NCBI RefSeq assembly: GCF_000012225.1
Contig: NC_007716.1
Span: 124,001 to 188,000 of the forward strand
DNA: 64,000 nucleotides
Reading direction: 5' to 3'
Origin: Aster yellows witches'-broom phytoplasma AYWB
GTDB lineage: Bacteria; Bacillota_I; Bacilli_A; Acholeplasmatales; Acholeplasmataceae
The position numbers and the translations under genes are program-made. Positions 1-9,070 of the stretch are shown here, piece after piece. Within the stretch, counting starts at the first letter, position 1, and the number at the start of each line of letters is the position of its first letter. The notes beneath the pieces were generated by a model. That model did not search any database. It saw only the letters and a program-made list of their open reading frames with translations, and was not told the origin of the DNA.

Positions 1-2
1 AT

Positions 3-83
3 AATAAAAATTCTCTTTATACTGGTGGGCTTTATTTGCAATTTGAAAAAGATTTTAATTACCCTCATTTTTATATTTTATAA
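3..83 (+). other. possible 3' tail of a gene cut by the window edge
   Basis: One frame is open from base 3 to a TAA at 81-83 and encodes 26 residues of mixed composition (ending ...FNYPHFYIL). The composition looks more protein-like than the surrounding AT-rich DNA. No start lies in the window and the family is not recognised. It may be chance. Confidence 0.25.
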
Positions 84-790
84 TTGGAAAAAAATAATTT
101 TATGATAAAAAAATATAGATTAAAATTGCGGTTTGTACATATTTTTTTTCATTTTGCTAATAATTGTTTTTTTGGAATATTCAAAAAATCATTTTTCAAG
201 ATAAAAAAATTATTAATTTGTTATTATTTTTTACTAAACAAAGCAATATTTTAATCCTTTTTGTTTTAACATTTTATTTTTTTAAGCCTTTGTGAAATCA
301 AAAATGGTTTTGTAATTCAGCCTTTATAGTGGTTATAGATATTTTGTTGACCGCTTTAATACATATTATATAATGATAGAAAAATTTCAAGCTTTTCAAA
401 ATCATCCTTTTTTATTTTTAAATCAATTTTAAAATACCTATATTACTATTTTATATTTTTTCTTTTTTTGTATAACTCCTTTTGGGTTGAAAAATAATAA
501 ATTTATATAGCCTACATTCATCCATTAATTTATGTTATTTTTTTATATATTGTTGTATTTTTATTTAAAATAGATTATATTTATGTTATTTTAAATCTAA
601 CAGCAACAAATAATAAGTCTTTTAAAGTTTATTAGTCATTTATTTTTTCTTTTTTTTGTATTTGTATCCTTTTTATCTAGAGTTATTCTGTAATTTTAAA
701 ATATATTATTTTTAAAGCTCAAAACAAGCCAATTTCTAATTAAAAACTTTTTGTAAAATATTAGCAAATCAAAATATTTTAATATAGCAT
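84..790. other. intergenic region, no gene seen
   Basis: About 700 bases of T-rich sequence with stops in all frames. I see no credible coding region, tRNA or rRNA. It ends at a terminator-like hairpin on the plus strand. Confidence 0.5.
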
Positions 791-822
791 TAAAACCAAT
801 TTAATTATTGGTCTTTTTTTTT
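791..822 (+). terminator. rho-independent terminator (plus strand)
   Basis: A short ACCAAT/ATTGGT stem with an AT loop is followed by a run of nine T. It would stop transcription entering from the left, facing the minus-strand genes that follow. Confidence 0.55.
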
Positions 823-850
823 ATAAAATTGCACAATTATTAATTTATAA

Positions 851-884
851 TAAAAAAACCAAACTATTTTAATAGCTTGGTTTA
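851..884 (-). terminator. rho-independent terminator after trmK
   Basis: On the minus strand a hairpin with arms AAACCAAGCTAT and ATAGTTTGGTTT (one mismatch) runs straight into TTTTTTT. It lies 28 bases after the trmK stop and would end the rpoD-trmK transcript. Confidence 0.75.
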
Positions 885-912
885 ATCATAGATGTGGAAT
901 TGGAAGCAAAAA

Positions 913-1356
913 TTAGCTTTTGCGAGTTACTTTTAAAAAATGATAGAAAAATTTGTCAAATAAATGATATTCTTCTAAAATTTGAAAATCGTTTTTCCAT
1001 AGCCATCCTTGAAGATAATCTTGATTACTTTGTGATCCTAATATAAAATGTTTACTTTTATCAGGAGTTTTTTCAAGTATTTTAGTGATAGCATAAGTTC
1101 CCATACCACAAATTAGGGCAAGATCAAAATCTTGGCAAATGTTTTGGAATCCGTCACTTAAACAAAAAGTAACTGGATAGCAAGTAAGGTTTTTTTGGGC
1201 TTGAAATAAAGGTTTTAATCTTATATCTGCTGCAATTGCTTGTTTTATATAGCCTTGTTGAAAAGCTTTTTTGAGGACTAAACCATGATCTGTGCCGATG
1301 TCTACAACAGTGTCATAATTTTTAGTAAGAGACGCAATAAAAGAGATTCGTTTCAT
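913..1356 (-). CDS. trmK: tRNA (adenine(22)-N1)-methyltransferase, TrmK family, short form
   Basis: A SAM-dependent methyltransferase that modifies A22 of tRNAs. Motif I is visible near residues 17-25 (VVDIGTDHG), and the family motif CGMGTYAI lies near residues 83-90. It starts one base after the rpoD stop, so the two are probably translated together; rpoD-trmK adjacency is classical in Firmicutes. At 147 aa it is clearly shorter than the usual 220-240 aa, so the C-terminal helical region is missing or much reduced. The Rossmann core appears intact. Assigned by motif and context. Confidence 0.85.
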   Translation of the reverse strand: MKRISFIASLTKNYDTVVDIGTDHGLVLKKAFQQGYIKQAIAADIRLKPLFQAQKNLTCYPVTFCLSDGFQNICQDFDLALICGMGTYAITKILEKTPDKSKHFILGSQSNQDYLQGWLWKNDFQILEEYHLFDKFFYHFLKVTRKS

Positions 1357-1357
1357 T

Positions 1358-2755
1358 TTATTTGTGGTTGTGGTACAAACTTTTTAATTTGCTTTGTTTA
1401 GCTGGAGTTCTGAGTCGTCTTAGAGCTTTTGATTCAATTTGGCGGATTCTTTCTCTAGTAACTCCAAATAAAGTACCTACTTCTTCTAAAGTGTGGGTTT
1501 TTCCATCTAAAAGACCATAGCGCATTTTTAATACTTTTTCCTCGCGTTCAGTTAAGGTGTTTTCTAGGACTTCATCTAAAAGTTTTTGAGTTACCTCTTT
1601 CATCATGTATTCGTGGGGAGATAAAATATTGGGATCTGAGATAAAATCGCCCAAAGAAGTTTCGTCTTCTTCGTTTTCTCGTGCAGGGGCTTCCAAAGAG
1701 ATGGGTTTTTTTTCGATATATTGGATGCTGCGAATTTTTTCAGCAGAAATATTCATTTTGTCGGCTAACTCTTCGACTGTAGGTTTTTTCTTAAGTTTTT
1801 GAGTTAATTTTCGAGTACAAAGTGCCATTTTATTAATAGTTTCTACGATGTGTACAGGAATTCGGATAGTTCTTGCTTGATCGGCAATCGCTCTTGTTAT
1901 AGCTTGTCTGATCCACCAAGTGGCATAAGTAGAAAATTTAAATCCTTTTTGATAATCGAATTTATCTACTGCACGCATTAAGCCCATATTACCTTCTTGA
2001 ATTAAATCAAGAAACAAAATTCCTCTTCCAATATAACGTTTGGCAATTGAAACTACTAATCTATAATTGGATTCTACCAAAATATCTTTTGCGCGTCTTG
2101 CTTGTTTGATTTGGTCATGTGCTTCTTGGAGTTGATCTTCGGATAATTCAATTTCTTTGGTTTTATGTTTGGCTAGCTTTTGTTTGGCTTGTTTTCCTAA
2201 AAAAACTAAAATGGATTTTTTTTGTTCTTCTGCCAGTGAAAGCAAAGGAATTTGACCAATTTCTTTTAAATACATGCGAACTGAGTCATCCATTTTAATA
2301 TCAGAATGGATTTTAGAAATTTCTTCTTTAGAAATTTTTTCATCTTCATCTTCTTCTAATTCTGTGATTTTTTCATCTGATATTAAGTCTTCTTCAGAAA
2401 TGTCAAAATCCTGGATGTCTTCTTCTGAGTCTTGCGTGTTATCTTCATCTTTGTTTTCATCTGTTTTTTCTAAATTTGCATTTGTTGATCCGGAATCAAA
2501 GTCAGTAAAAACATCATTGGGGGTATTTGTTTGGTTGTTTGTATCATTTTTATTGTGGTTTTTATTTAGAGATGTAGCTGCTTGTGTTTCGCAAGAAATA
2601 ATTTGAATCCCTTGTTCGTTTAAGTTTTGTGCTATTTGTTGATATGGTATTTTTATGTTTTGATTTTGCAAAAAAGAAATAATTAATTGAGATGTTAGTT
2701 TTTTTTTTCTTCCAGCTTGCTCATTTAAAGTTTTGATTATGTTATCTAATTCCAT
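1358..2755 (-). CDS. rpoD: RNA polymerase primary sigma factor (sigma-70/RpoD)
   Basis: The housekeeping sigma factor, which directs RNA polymerase to -35/-10 promoters. The N-terminal third is low-complexity and very acidic (about residues 75-150). Conserved regions follow: region 2 with [15 protein letters not shown] (about 273-287), region 3, and region 4.2 with [19 protein letters not shown] near the C terminus. The length of 465 aa is normal. The ATG has GGAG seven bases upstream. It follows dnaG in the classical dnaG-rpoD order and abuts trmK. The acidic stretch gives long antisense open frames, which are not genes. Confidence 0.97.
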   Translation of the reverse strand: MELDNIIKTLNEQAGRKKKLTSQLIISFLQNQNIKIPYQQIAQNLNEQGIQIISCETQAATSLNKNHNKNDTNNQTNTPNDVFTDFDSGSTNANLEKTDENKDEDNTQDSEEDIQDFDISEEDLISDEKITELEEDEDEKISKEEISKIHSDIKMDDSVRMYLKEIGQIPLLSLAEEQKKSILVFLGKQAKQKLAKHKTKEIELSEDQLQEAHDQIKQARRAKDILVESNYRLVVSIAKRYIGRGILFLDLIQEGNMGLMRAVDKFDYQKGFKFSTYATWWIRQAITRAIADQARTIRIPVHIVETINKMALCTRKLTQKLKKKPTVEELADKMNISAEKIRSIQYIEKKPISLEAPARENEEDETSLGDFISDPNILSPHEYMMKEVTQKLLDEVLENTLTEREEKVLKMRYGLLDGKTHTLEEVGTLFGVTRERIRQIESKALRRLRTPAKQSKLKSLYHNHK

Positions 2756-2835
2756 TTATTAACTCCATTTTTTTTAATTAAAATTTGTCTATGAACTTGT
2801 TTTGATTTTGGCTTTTTGGATGATTTTTTGTTTTT

Positions 2836-4650
2836 TTAACAAAATATATCATTTACTAATTCGCTTAATTGTTGTTGTAATTGTTGTTTTTCTTTTTTGA
2901 GTTTGTCTTTGTTTTTTTGTAATTTGTTTTTTTCGGTATTATCTATTTGAAGTAATTTATCATTTAACTCATTTATTTTTTGTTGTTTTTGTTCTATTTT
3001 GTCTCTGATTTCTAATTCTTTTATATAATTGCTAAATATTTTGCCTTCTTTATCTTTTAAAAGAGGACGCTTTTGCATTTGGAAAAAATGATGTTTTTCT
3101 ATAGATGTCAATAAATCATCAATATTTTCTTTAAATGTGGTGTTTTTTATTTCTTCCCAAGGAATATAGTTTTGTTGAGGATTTTTTTTGTAATAATTTT
3201 TAATATAGTTTAGTAGACAATTACATTGCAAGTCGTTAAAACCGGGGGTTTTTTTGATGATGGCAAATGTTTTGGGGTTTTGGGTTTTGAAAAAAGCAGC
3301 ATTTAAAAGTAATTCTATGATTATTTCTATTTTAATGTCAAATTTGATTGCATTTAATTGTTGTTTGGTTTGAGCAATGTAAAGAGGTTTTGGGGTTTTG
3401 TCAATGGAGACTTGAGAATTAAGATTAACTGTTAGTTGATATTTTTTTTGTAAGTATTCTTGATAAATTATTTTGATTTCAAAGCTTGATGATTTGAACA
3501 GTTTTTGTAATTCTTTTTTGGTTTGAGTTTGGTTGTAATAATCCATTTTTTGACAAATCAAATCTACTTTTAAAGCTAAAAAATCTTTTAAATCATCGGT
3601 TAGGAGGCGTTGGTATTTTTCGGGCCCTTCAGTTTTGATGTATTCATCGGGGTCTAGATTATTGGGAAAAACCAATATTTGAACTTGGAAGTTGTTTTTT
3701 TGTAGAAAGGTTCCAATTTCTAAAGTAGCTGTTTTTCCTGCTTTGTCGCCGTCATAGGCAATAATTATTTTGTCGGTGAGTTTTTTTAATAGTCTAGTAT
3801 GAACCGAAGTAAGATTGGTTCCCATGGTAGCAACTACGTTTTTGACTTGGGCTTTGAAAGATGCCATAACATCAAAAAAACCTTCATGCAAAATGACTGT
3901 TTGTTTTTTTCTGATTTCAGCTTGGTTTTCGTAGTATTGATATAAATTCTCGCCTTTTTTGAAAATTACTGTTTCGGGGCTGTTGAGATATTTAGGTATT
4001 TTATTATCTAAACTACGGCTGGAAAAAGCAACAATTTGGCCTGATTTGTTAGTGATGGGAAAAATGATGCGGTTTTTGAAAAAATCATAAAATTTTCCGG
4101 TTTTGTCGTTTTGATTGATGAGGTTTAATTTTTTGAGGTCATCAGGATCAAATTTAGCAAATTCAATTAAATAGCGTGATAAATGGGACGCTTTGGGAGC
4201 ATAACCTAATTTAAATTTTTTTATGATTTCATTGCCAAAGCCTCTTTGTTCTAAATAATTGAGGACTTGTTTGTTATTTTTTAATTGATGGGCATAAAAA
4301 TCTGTTGCTTCTTGCATGATGTTGTAGAATTTTTGGTATTGACTGGTGTTTTTTTGGCGCAGGGAAGTATTGATTCCTAATCGGGTTGCCAGTTCAAAAA
4401 TGGCTTGATTTAAATGGATGTTTTTGATGCTTTTGTAAAAAAAAACAGGATTGCCGCCTTTTTTACAAGACATGCAAACTCCTATATTTCTTTCAGGAGA
4501 AACAGAAAAAGAGGGCGTTTTTTCATCGTGAAAAGGGCATAATCCCATGTAATTTTTACCTGATTTTTTTAATTGTACAAATTCTTGAACTAAATCAAGG
4601 ATAGTCATTTTTTCGTTGATTTGATTAATTAATTGTTTGTTATCTTTCAT
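2836..4650 (-). CDS. dnaG: DNA primase
   Basis: Makes the RNA primers for chromosome replication. The N-terminal CHC2 zinc finger is complete (CPFHDEKTPSF with CMSCKKGG, about residues 38-66). The TOPRIM domain carries HEGFFDVMAS and AYDGDKAGKT (about 255-305), the acidic metal-binding motifs. The C-terminal helicase-binding part is lysine- and glutamine-rich coiled coil. The length of 604 aa is typical. It follows glyS by nine bases and precedes rpoD, as in the Firmicutes macromolecular-synthesis operon. The Shine-Dalgarno is weak, so translation may be coupled to glyS. Confidence 0.97.
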   Translation of the reverse strand: MKDNKQLINQINEKMTILDLVQEFVQLKKSGKNYMGLCPFHDEKTPSFSVSPERNIGVCMSCKKGGNPVFFYKSIKNIHLNQAIFELATRLGINTSLRQKNTSQYQKFYNIMQEATDFYAHQLKNNKQVLNYLEQRGFGNEIIKKFKLGYAPKASHLSRYLIEFAKFDPDDLKKLNLINQNDKTGKFYDFFKNRIIFPITNKSGQIVAFSSRSLDNKIPKYLNSPETVIFKKGENLYQYYENQAEIRKKQTVILHEGFFDVMASFKAQVKNVVATMGTNLTSVHTRLLKKLTDKIIIAYDGDKAGKTATLEIGTFLQKNNFQVQILVFPNNLDPDEYIKTEGPEKYQRLLTDDLKDFLALKVDLICQKMDYYNQTQTKKELQKLFKSSSFEIKIIYQEYLQKKYQLTVNLNSQVSIDKTPKPLYIAQTKQQLNAIKFDIKIEIIIELLLNAAFFKTQNPKTFAIIKKTPGFNDLQCNCLLNYIKNYYKKNPQQNYIPWEEIKNTTFKENIDDLLTSIEKHHFFQMQKRPLLKDKEGKIFSNYIKELEIRDKIEQKQQKINELNDKLLQIDNTEKNKLQKNKDKLKKEKQQLQQQLSELVNDIFC

Positions 4651-4659
4651 TTTTATCCG

Positions 4660-6018
4660 TTATTTTAAAATGATTTTTTCTTGGATGTATTGTTTGACTT
4701 CTGTTAGCAAAAAGGTTTGTTGTTGGGCAGTGTCGCGATTTCTTAAAGTAATTATGTTGTGGGTAAGGGTTTGATCGTCTACAGTGATACAAAAAGGAGT
4801 GCCGATCATATCTTGTCTGCGGTATCTTTTGCCAATACTTTTGGTCTCATCGTAACAAACATCAAAATATTTGGCTAAATATTGATTGATTTCTTGGGCT
4901 TTGGCGCTGTGTTTTTTTTTGATTAATGGCAAAACAGCTACTTTGTAAGGCGCTAAAAAAGGGTGAAAAGAAAGGATTTGCCTTGTTTCGTTGGAAGTGC
5001 TGTTTTCGTGGTAATTGTTAATTAGAAAAGCAAAAAATAGTCTTTCTATTCCTAAAGAAGGTTCGATAACATAGGGTAAAATTTTTTGTTTGGTAGTTTC
5101 GTCAAAATAAGTAAGATCTTTTTTGGAGTTTTTTTGGTGGGTTTTCAGGTCGAAATTTGTTCTTGAGGCGATCCCCCAAAGTTCGTCAAAACCCCAAGGA
5201 AATTTGAATAAAATATCGCAGGTTTGTTTTGAATAATGGCTGAGGTCTTCTTTTTTGTGATCTTTAAATTTTAAATTTTGTGGGTTCATACCTAAAATAA
5301 TTAAAAAATCATACATTAGTTTTTTCCAATGGTTAAACCAATGGGTTTCGGTACCGGGTTGGCAAAAAAATTCTAGTTCCATTTGTTCAAATTCACAAGT
5401 ACGGAAAATAAAATTGCCTGGTGTTACTTCGTTGCGGAATACTTTTCCAATTTGGCAGACTCCAAAGGGAAGTTTTTTTCTGGTGGTTTTTAAAATATTT
5501 TTAAATTGGATAAAAATTCCTTGTGCTGTTTCAGGTCTTAAATATAGAGGTTTTGAGTTTTTCAAAATGACCCCTTGACGGGTTTGAAAAAGCATGTTAA
5601 AAGGTCTGATTGGTGTCCAGTTGGAAGTTCCTAAGACTTGGTTTTTGACTAAATAGTCATGCATTTGTTCGTAGGACCAACCGCTAATATCTAACTGCGG
5701 ATCGTGTGTTTCGATGAGTTTATCGGCGCGAAATCTCTTGTTGTTATCTTGATTTTCAGTAAGGGGATCCGAAAAAGAATCCAGATGACCTGAGGCTTTC
5801 CATACGGCAGAATTAAGCAAAATGGAGCCGTCCAACAAAACATTATTGGGTTGTTCTTGGACAAATTTTTGCAACCAAGCTTTTTTAATGTTGTTTTTTA
5901 ATAAACTACCTAAAGGTCCATAATCCCAACTATTGGCAAGTCCTCCATAAATTTCGCTGCCTGCAAACACAAATCCTGTTTGTTTGGCTAATGAAATAAC
6001 TTTCTCTAAATTTTGCAT
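4660..6018 (-). CDS. glyS: glycyl-tRNA synthetase, alpha2 (class II) type
   Basis: Charges tRNA-Gly. This is the single-chain homodimeric enzyme, not the alpha2beta2 form. Class II motif 2 appears as FRNEVTPGNFIFRTCEFEQ (about 192-210) and motif 3 as EPSLGIERLFFAFL (about 318-331). The C-terminal anticodon-binding domain contains RYRRQDMIGTPFCITVDD. The length of 452 aa fits the family. AAAGGAG lies upstream of the ATG. It sits between era and dnaG in a conserved replication and translation cluster. Confidence 0.96.
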   Translation of the reverse strand: MQNLEKVISLAKQTGFVFAGSEIYGGLANSWDYGPLGSLLKNNIKKAWLQKFVQEQPNNVLLDGSILLNSAVWKASGHLDSFSDPLTENQDNNKRFRADKLIETHDPQLDISGWSYEQMHDYLVKNQVLGTSNWTPIRPFNMLFQTRQGVILKNSKPLYLRPETAQGIFIQFKNILKTTRKKLPFGVCQIGKVFRNEVTPGNFIFRTCEFEQMELEFFCQPGTETHWFNHWKKLMYDFLIILGMNPQNLKFKDHKKEDLSHYSKQTCDILFKFPWGFDELWGIASRTNFDLKTHQKNSKKDLTYFDETTKQKILPYVIEPSLGIERLFFAFLINNYHENSTSNETRQILSFHPFLAPYKVAVLPLIKKKHSAKAQEINQYLAKYFDVCYDETKSIGKRYRRQDMIGTPFCITVDDQTLTHNIITLRNRDTAQQQTFLLTEVKQYIQEKIILK

Positions 6019-6127
6019 CCCAAAGCTCCTTTTTGTTGTTGGTGTTAAAGTTTTGATCTTTGCGTTTTCGATTTTTACGTTTTTTTATGATTTTGTTTTT
6101 TGAGTTTTTTTTGTTAATTATAATTAT

Positions 6128-7003
6128 TTAATATCCAAAGCGACTTAATAAATCTTTTTGATTACGCCAATTAGGATACACTTTTACCCATAAATTAATG
6201 TGAGTTTTGATTTGCAAATGGCAATTGAGGTCTTGGCGGACATGCGTTCCTATTTGTTTGAGCTTGGAGCCTGCCTTACCAATTAAGATTTGTTTTTGGG
6301 AGCTTCTTTCTACCAAAATCAAGCCCCAAATTTCTAATAAATGTTCTTTTTGTTCCATTTTTTCAATTATTACAGCTGAGGCGTGAGGAATTTCTTCGTG
6401 GACATAATAAAGGACCTTTTCGCGGATCATTTCTGCTATCCAAATTTCTTTTTTTTGATCAGTAATCATGTCTTTCGGATAGTAAGCGACTCCTGGTTTG
6501 ATATTTTGATAGATATTTTCTTTTAAAAAAGTGGTGTTTTTGGCTTTGATAGCGGAAAGTGGGATTACTGTTTGAAAAGAAAAATGATTTAAATAGCTCA
6601 AAATAATAGCATCAATTTGGCTTTTGCTTTTTAAACTGTCAATTTTGTTGATGACTAAAAAAACTGTTTTTTTGGTTTGAAAAATTATCTTTAATAAATC
6701 TTCTTCTTTGGGATGATAAAAGGAATCTGTTAAAAAGAGAATTAAATCAACGTCTTTGATGCTTTGAAAAACGATGTTGTTCATTTTTTGGTTCAATAAA
6801 TGTTTGTATTGGTTAATTCCTGGGGTGTCTACAAAAATATATTGGGCGTTAGAATCGTGGCAAATGCCAATAATTTTGTTTCGTGTTGTTTGGGGTTTGG
6901 CGCTTGTTATGGCCACTTTTTGCTGGGTTAATGCGTTTAGAAGAGTGGATTTGCCGACGTTTGGTCGTCCCAAAATAGCAATAAAACCAGATTTAAAATC
7001 CAT
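6128..7003 (-). CDS. era: GTPase Era
   Basis: A ribosome-assembly GTPase that binds 16S rRNA near its 3' end. The G motifs are all present: GRPNVGKST (G1), DTPG (G3), NKID (G4), and SAI (G5). A KH RNA-binding domain follows, with IGKAGSKLKQIG. I chose the ATG at 7003 (MDFKSG, 291 aa) because GAGG lies six bases upstream; a TTG four codons earlier is the alternative. It lies downstream of ybeY, its usual partner in rRNA maturation. Confidence 0.95.
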   Translation of the reverse strand: MDFKSGFIAILGRPNVGKSTLLNALTQQKVAITSAKPQTTRNKIIGICHDSNAQYIFVDTPGINQYKHLLNQKMNNIVFQSIKDVDLILFLTDSFYHPKEEDLLKIIFQTKKTVFLVINKIDSLKSKSQIDAIILSYLNHFSFQTVIPLSAIKAKNTTFLKENIYQNIKPGVAYYPKDMITDQKKEIWIAEMIREKVLYYVHEEIPHASAVIIEKMEQKEHLLEIWGLILVERSSQKQILIGKAGSKLKQIGTHVRQDLNCHLQIKTHINLWVKVYPNWRNQKDLLSRFGY

Positions 7004-7111
7004 GTAAGTCCTCAATTTCTTGGTTATTTTTTTGTTTTTTATTTTTACTTGTTGTTGTTTTTGTGTGTGTTTTATTATTTGTTTTTTCTTGGATTTGGGG
7101 GTTTTGCTGTT

Positions 7112-7552
7112 TTATTTGGTTTTGTCTAAATTGAGACCTACTTTTTGTAAAATTTTTTCTTGTAAAGCAAGCATTATTTGAAACTCTTCTTCGGTTCGAT
7201 GTTGATAACCTTTAAGATGCAAAAAACCATGCACTGCTAAAAAAGCAATTTCGCGTTCTAAACTGTGCTTGAATGTTTTTGCTTGTTCTTGGGCTTTGGG
7301 AAAAGAAATAAAAACATCTCCTAAAGAATTGTCTTCTAAACCTGCAAAAAAAGTTAAATCATTATGAAAAGACAAAACGTCTGTTGGATAATTTTTTTGG
7401 CGATAAAAGGAATTAAGTTCTTGAATTTTTTCGTTGGTAACAAAAATGAGATGCATTATTTTTTTTTCTTTGATGGGCAAAAACATTTTAATTAATAAAG
7501 ATTTAAAAGGTTTGATGCAAAAAGAAGTTTGATTATGTATTTTAATGATCAT
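7112..7552 (-). CDS. ybeY: endoribonuclease YbeY (16S rRNA maturation)
   Basis: A zinc-dependent RNase of the UPF0054 family that acts in 16S rRNA processing and ribosome quality control. The diagnostic HGFLHLKGYQH metal-binding motif is near residues 110-120 (three histidines intact). The length of 146 aa is typical. AGGAAA precedes the ATG. It lies just upstream of era, the standard Firmicutes arrangement. Confidence 0.95.
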   Translation of the reverse strand: MIIKIHNQTSFCIKPFKSLLIKMFLPIKEKKIMHLIFVTNEKIQELNSFYRQKNYPTDVLSFHNDLTFFAGLEDNSLGDVFISFPKAQEQAKTFKHSLEREIAFLAVHGFLHLKGYQHRTEEEFQIMLALQEKILQKVGLNLDKTK

Positions 7553-7704
7553 TTAGTATTTCCTATTTGTGGTTGTGGTTGCAGTTGTTTTTTCGTAATT
7601 TTTCAAAATGAGATTATTTTTTTGATGATTTTAACTAACGTTTGAATGAATAAAATAAAAAGACATTTTCAAAAAAACTTAATAAAATATAATAAAACAT
7701 AAAA

Positions 7705-7736
7705 TAAAAAAAAGCAACTTGTTTCAAGTAGCTTTT
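7705..7736 (-). terminator. rho-independent terminator after rpsU
   Basis: On the minus strand, AAAAGCTACTTG and CAAGTTGCTTTT form a hairpin followed by a long T tract. It begins 15 bases past the rpsU stop, so rpsU is probably monocistronic. Confidence 0.75.
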
Positions 7737-7750
7737 AATTGATTAAAACA

Positions 7751-7924
7751 TTAACGCTTTTTACTACGCATATTTTTTTGGCGATTTTTCTTTTGTACAC
7801 TTGGTTTAATATAATGTTCTTTGCGACGCGCTTCTGCTAGGACACCAGATTTAGAAACTTCTCTTTTAAAGCGACGTAGCGTTTCTTCGATAGTTTCTCC
7901 TTTACGAAAAACAGTTTTTGGCAT
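7751..7924 (-). CDS. rpsU: 30S ribosomal protein S21
   Basis: Small-subunit protein S21, 57 aa and strongly basic. The sequence starts [20 protein letters not shown] and ends in a lysine/arginine-rich tail, as usual for the family. GGAGAT lies upstream of the ATG. It has its own consensus promoter and terminator, so it is a single-gene transcription unit. The promoter is embedded in a long perfect inverted repeat (see the separate entry). Confidence 0.95.
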
Positions 7925-7968
7925 TAATATCTCCTTTCCACAATCTCAAAATTAAAAATTACCAATAC

Positions 7969-8030
7969 TAATTATATTGTATCTCTTTTTTTGTTTTTTG
8001 TCAATAATAAAAAGAGATACAATATAATTA
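7969..8030 (-). promoter_or_regulatory. rpsU promoter inside a 22-bp perfect inverted repeat
   Basis: On the minus strand, TTGACA (8004-7999), a 17-base spacer and TACAAT (7981-7976) make a near-consensus sigma-70 promoter for rpsU. Arms 7969-7990 and 8009-8030 are perfect inverted repeats of 22 bp with an 18-base loop. One arm covers the -10 box and the likely start site; the other lies upstream of the -35. The geometry suits an operator or a cruciform. No regulator is known from the sequence. Confidence 0.8.
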
Positions 8031-8165
8031 AATATTTACTTAAGTGGTTTTTTCTTTTTTTAGGGTCGTTTTCTTATGGTAAAATTTGTCATTAAATGTG
8101 GTTAAATTAAATGAAATATTTAATATGTTATTTTTATTATAAATGAGTAAATTTTATAGTTTTTT

Positions 8166-8738
8166 TTATGGTTGTTTTTGTAATTGTTTAGTTTTTAAGT
8201 ATAATTGAAAAAAACGATTGCACTGTTCCAACATGTTTGTGATAAAATTCTGGTCTCCCTTGACTTCGATAGTTTTGTTGGTTTGGTCGTTTTGATAGAC
8301 TAAAAAGTAAGCTTTAATTGGTTGGGAACAATAAATTTGGGCTTGGAGTTGGGCATAATAGATATTAGGGATTTTGTCTTCATTCAAAAAGTTTTGCCAA
8401 GTATAAGAGGCAAAAGAAATAGGGCATTTGATTTCTAAGAGGCTTTGAGATTGGACGTCCCATCCATCCAAAGAAGCAGACATGAAATCTTTGACAAAGA
8501 CTTTTGGTTCGAATTGCATTTTTTGTGTTTGGTTGAAAAAATTTCTTGCTTTGGGTTCTAAAGTTCGTCCGCGTTTCATTGCTTCGTTGTCTTCGATTGA
8601 AGTTCCAAAAACTTTTCTTTTTAATAATTGTTCTTTGGTTTCAAATGGATTTAAGCCCATGATAGCTGCTACTTCGGAAGCATTAATGTATTTTTTGCGA
8701 TGATTGTGCCAAGCTAAGGTATTTTGTTCTAATTGCAT
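8166..8738 (-). CDS. YqaJ-type (lambda exonuclease-like) recombinase nuclease
   Basis: Resembles the YqaJ viral recombinase/lambda exonuclease family, 5'-3' dsDNA exonucleases in the PD-(D/E)XK superfamily. The N terminus has the family pattern (NHRKKYINASEVAAIMGLNP, about 11-30). The catalytic pieces ASLDGW (about 88-93) and LEIKCP (about 101-106) are intact. The length is 190 aa. It starts ten bases after the SecG-like gene and probably shares its transcript. Such nucleases are usually phage-borne, paired with a single-strand annealing protein. Here it sits among housekeeping genes, and no RecT/Redbeta partner is visible. Confidence 0.8.
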   Translation of the reverse strand: MQLEQNTLAWHNHRKKYINASEVAAIMGLNPFETKEQLLKRKVFGTSIEDNEAMKRGRTLEPKARNFFNQTQKMQFEPKVFVKDFMSASLDGWDVQSQSLLEIKCPISFASYTWQNFLNEDKIPNIYYAQLQAQIYCSQPIKAYFLVYQNDQTNKTIEVKGDQNFITNMLEQCNRFFQLYLKTKQLQKQP

Positions 8739-8748
8739 ATGGCATCAA

Positions 8749-8961
8749 CTATTGTTGGCACCAAAGGGAAAGTCCAAAAAAAGCCATGGTTAAAACAGTA
8801 AGAAAGCAGTTTAAGAAGAATTGTTCGCCTTTAACTTTGCGTCTTTGTTTTTGTTCGGAAAAAGAATTTCCCAAAGAAAAGCTGTCGTTGCTATCTGCTA
8901 AAAATAAAGTACTTAAAACGATAAAAGTACAAATAGTTACAAAAAAAACTGTATAATTCAT
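8749..8961 (-). CDS. secG: small two-TM protein, probable SecG
   Basis: A 70-aa protein with hydrophobic segments at about 4-21 and 50-67. They are joined by a polar loop, DSFSLGNSFSEQKQRRKVKG, which resembles the SecG loop (a small/polar stretch before a basic turn). SecG is the small auxiliary subunit of the SecYEG translocon. Length, topology and loop pattern fit, but similarity in such a small protein is weak. AAAGGAG precedes the ATG. The alternative is an unrelated small membrane protein. Confidence 0.6.
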   Translation of the reverse strand: MNYTVFFVTICTFIVLSTLFLADSNDSFSLGNSFSEQKQRRKVKGEQFFLNCFLTVLTMAFFGLSLWCQQ

Positions 8962-9070
8962 AAAAAATCTCCTTTGAATTTTAATTTTGATTTGTTGTTT
9001 TTTTAATTTTTTGGTTTAATAAAATAATGATGGGATGATTCGTTTTTTTCATCAATGTTTAAAAATTTAC

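Noticed and set aside
1605-2606. Long open frames antisense to rpoD, rich in Ser and Phe
   Set aside because: They mirror the acidic Asp/Glu-rich rpoD codons; no Shine-Dalgarno, biased composition, and rpoD is certain.
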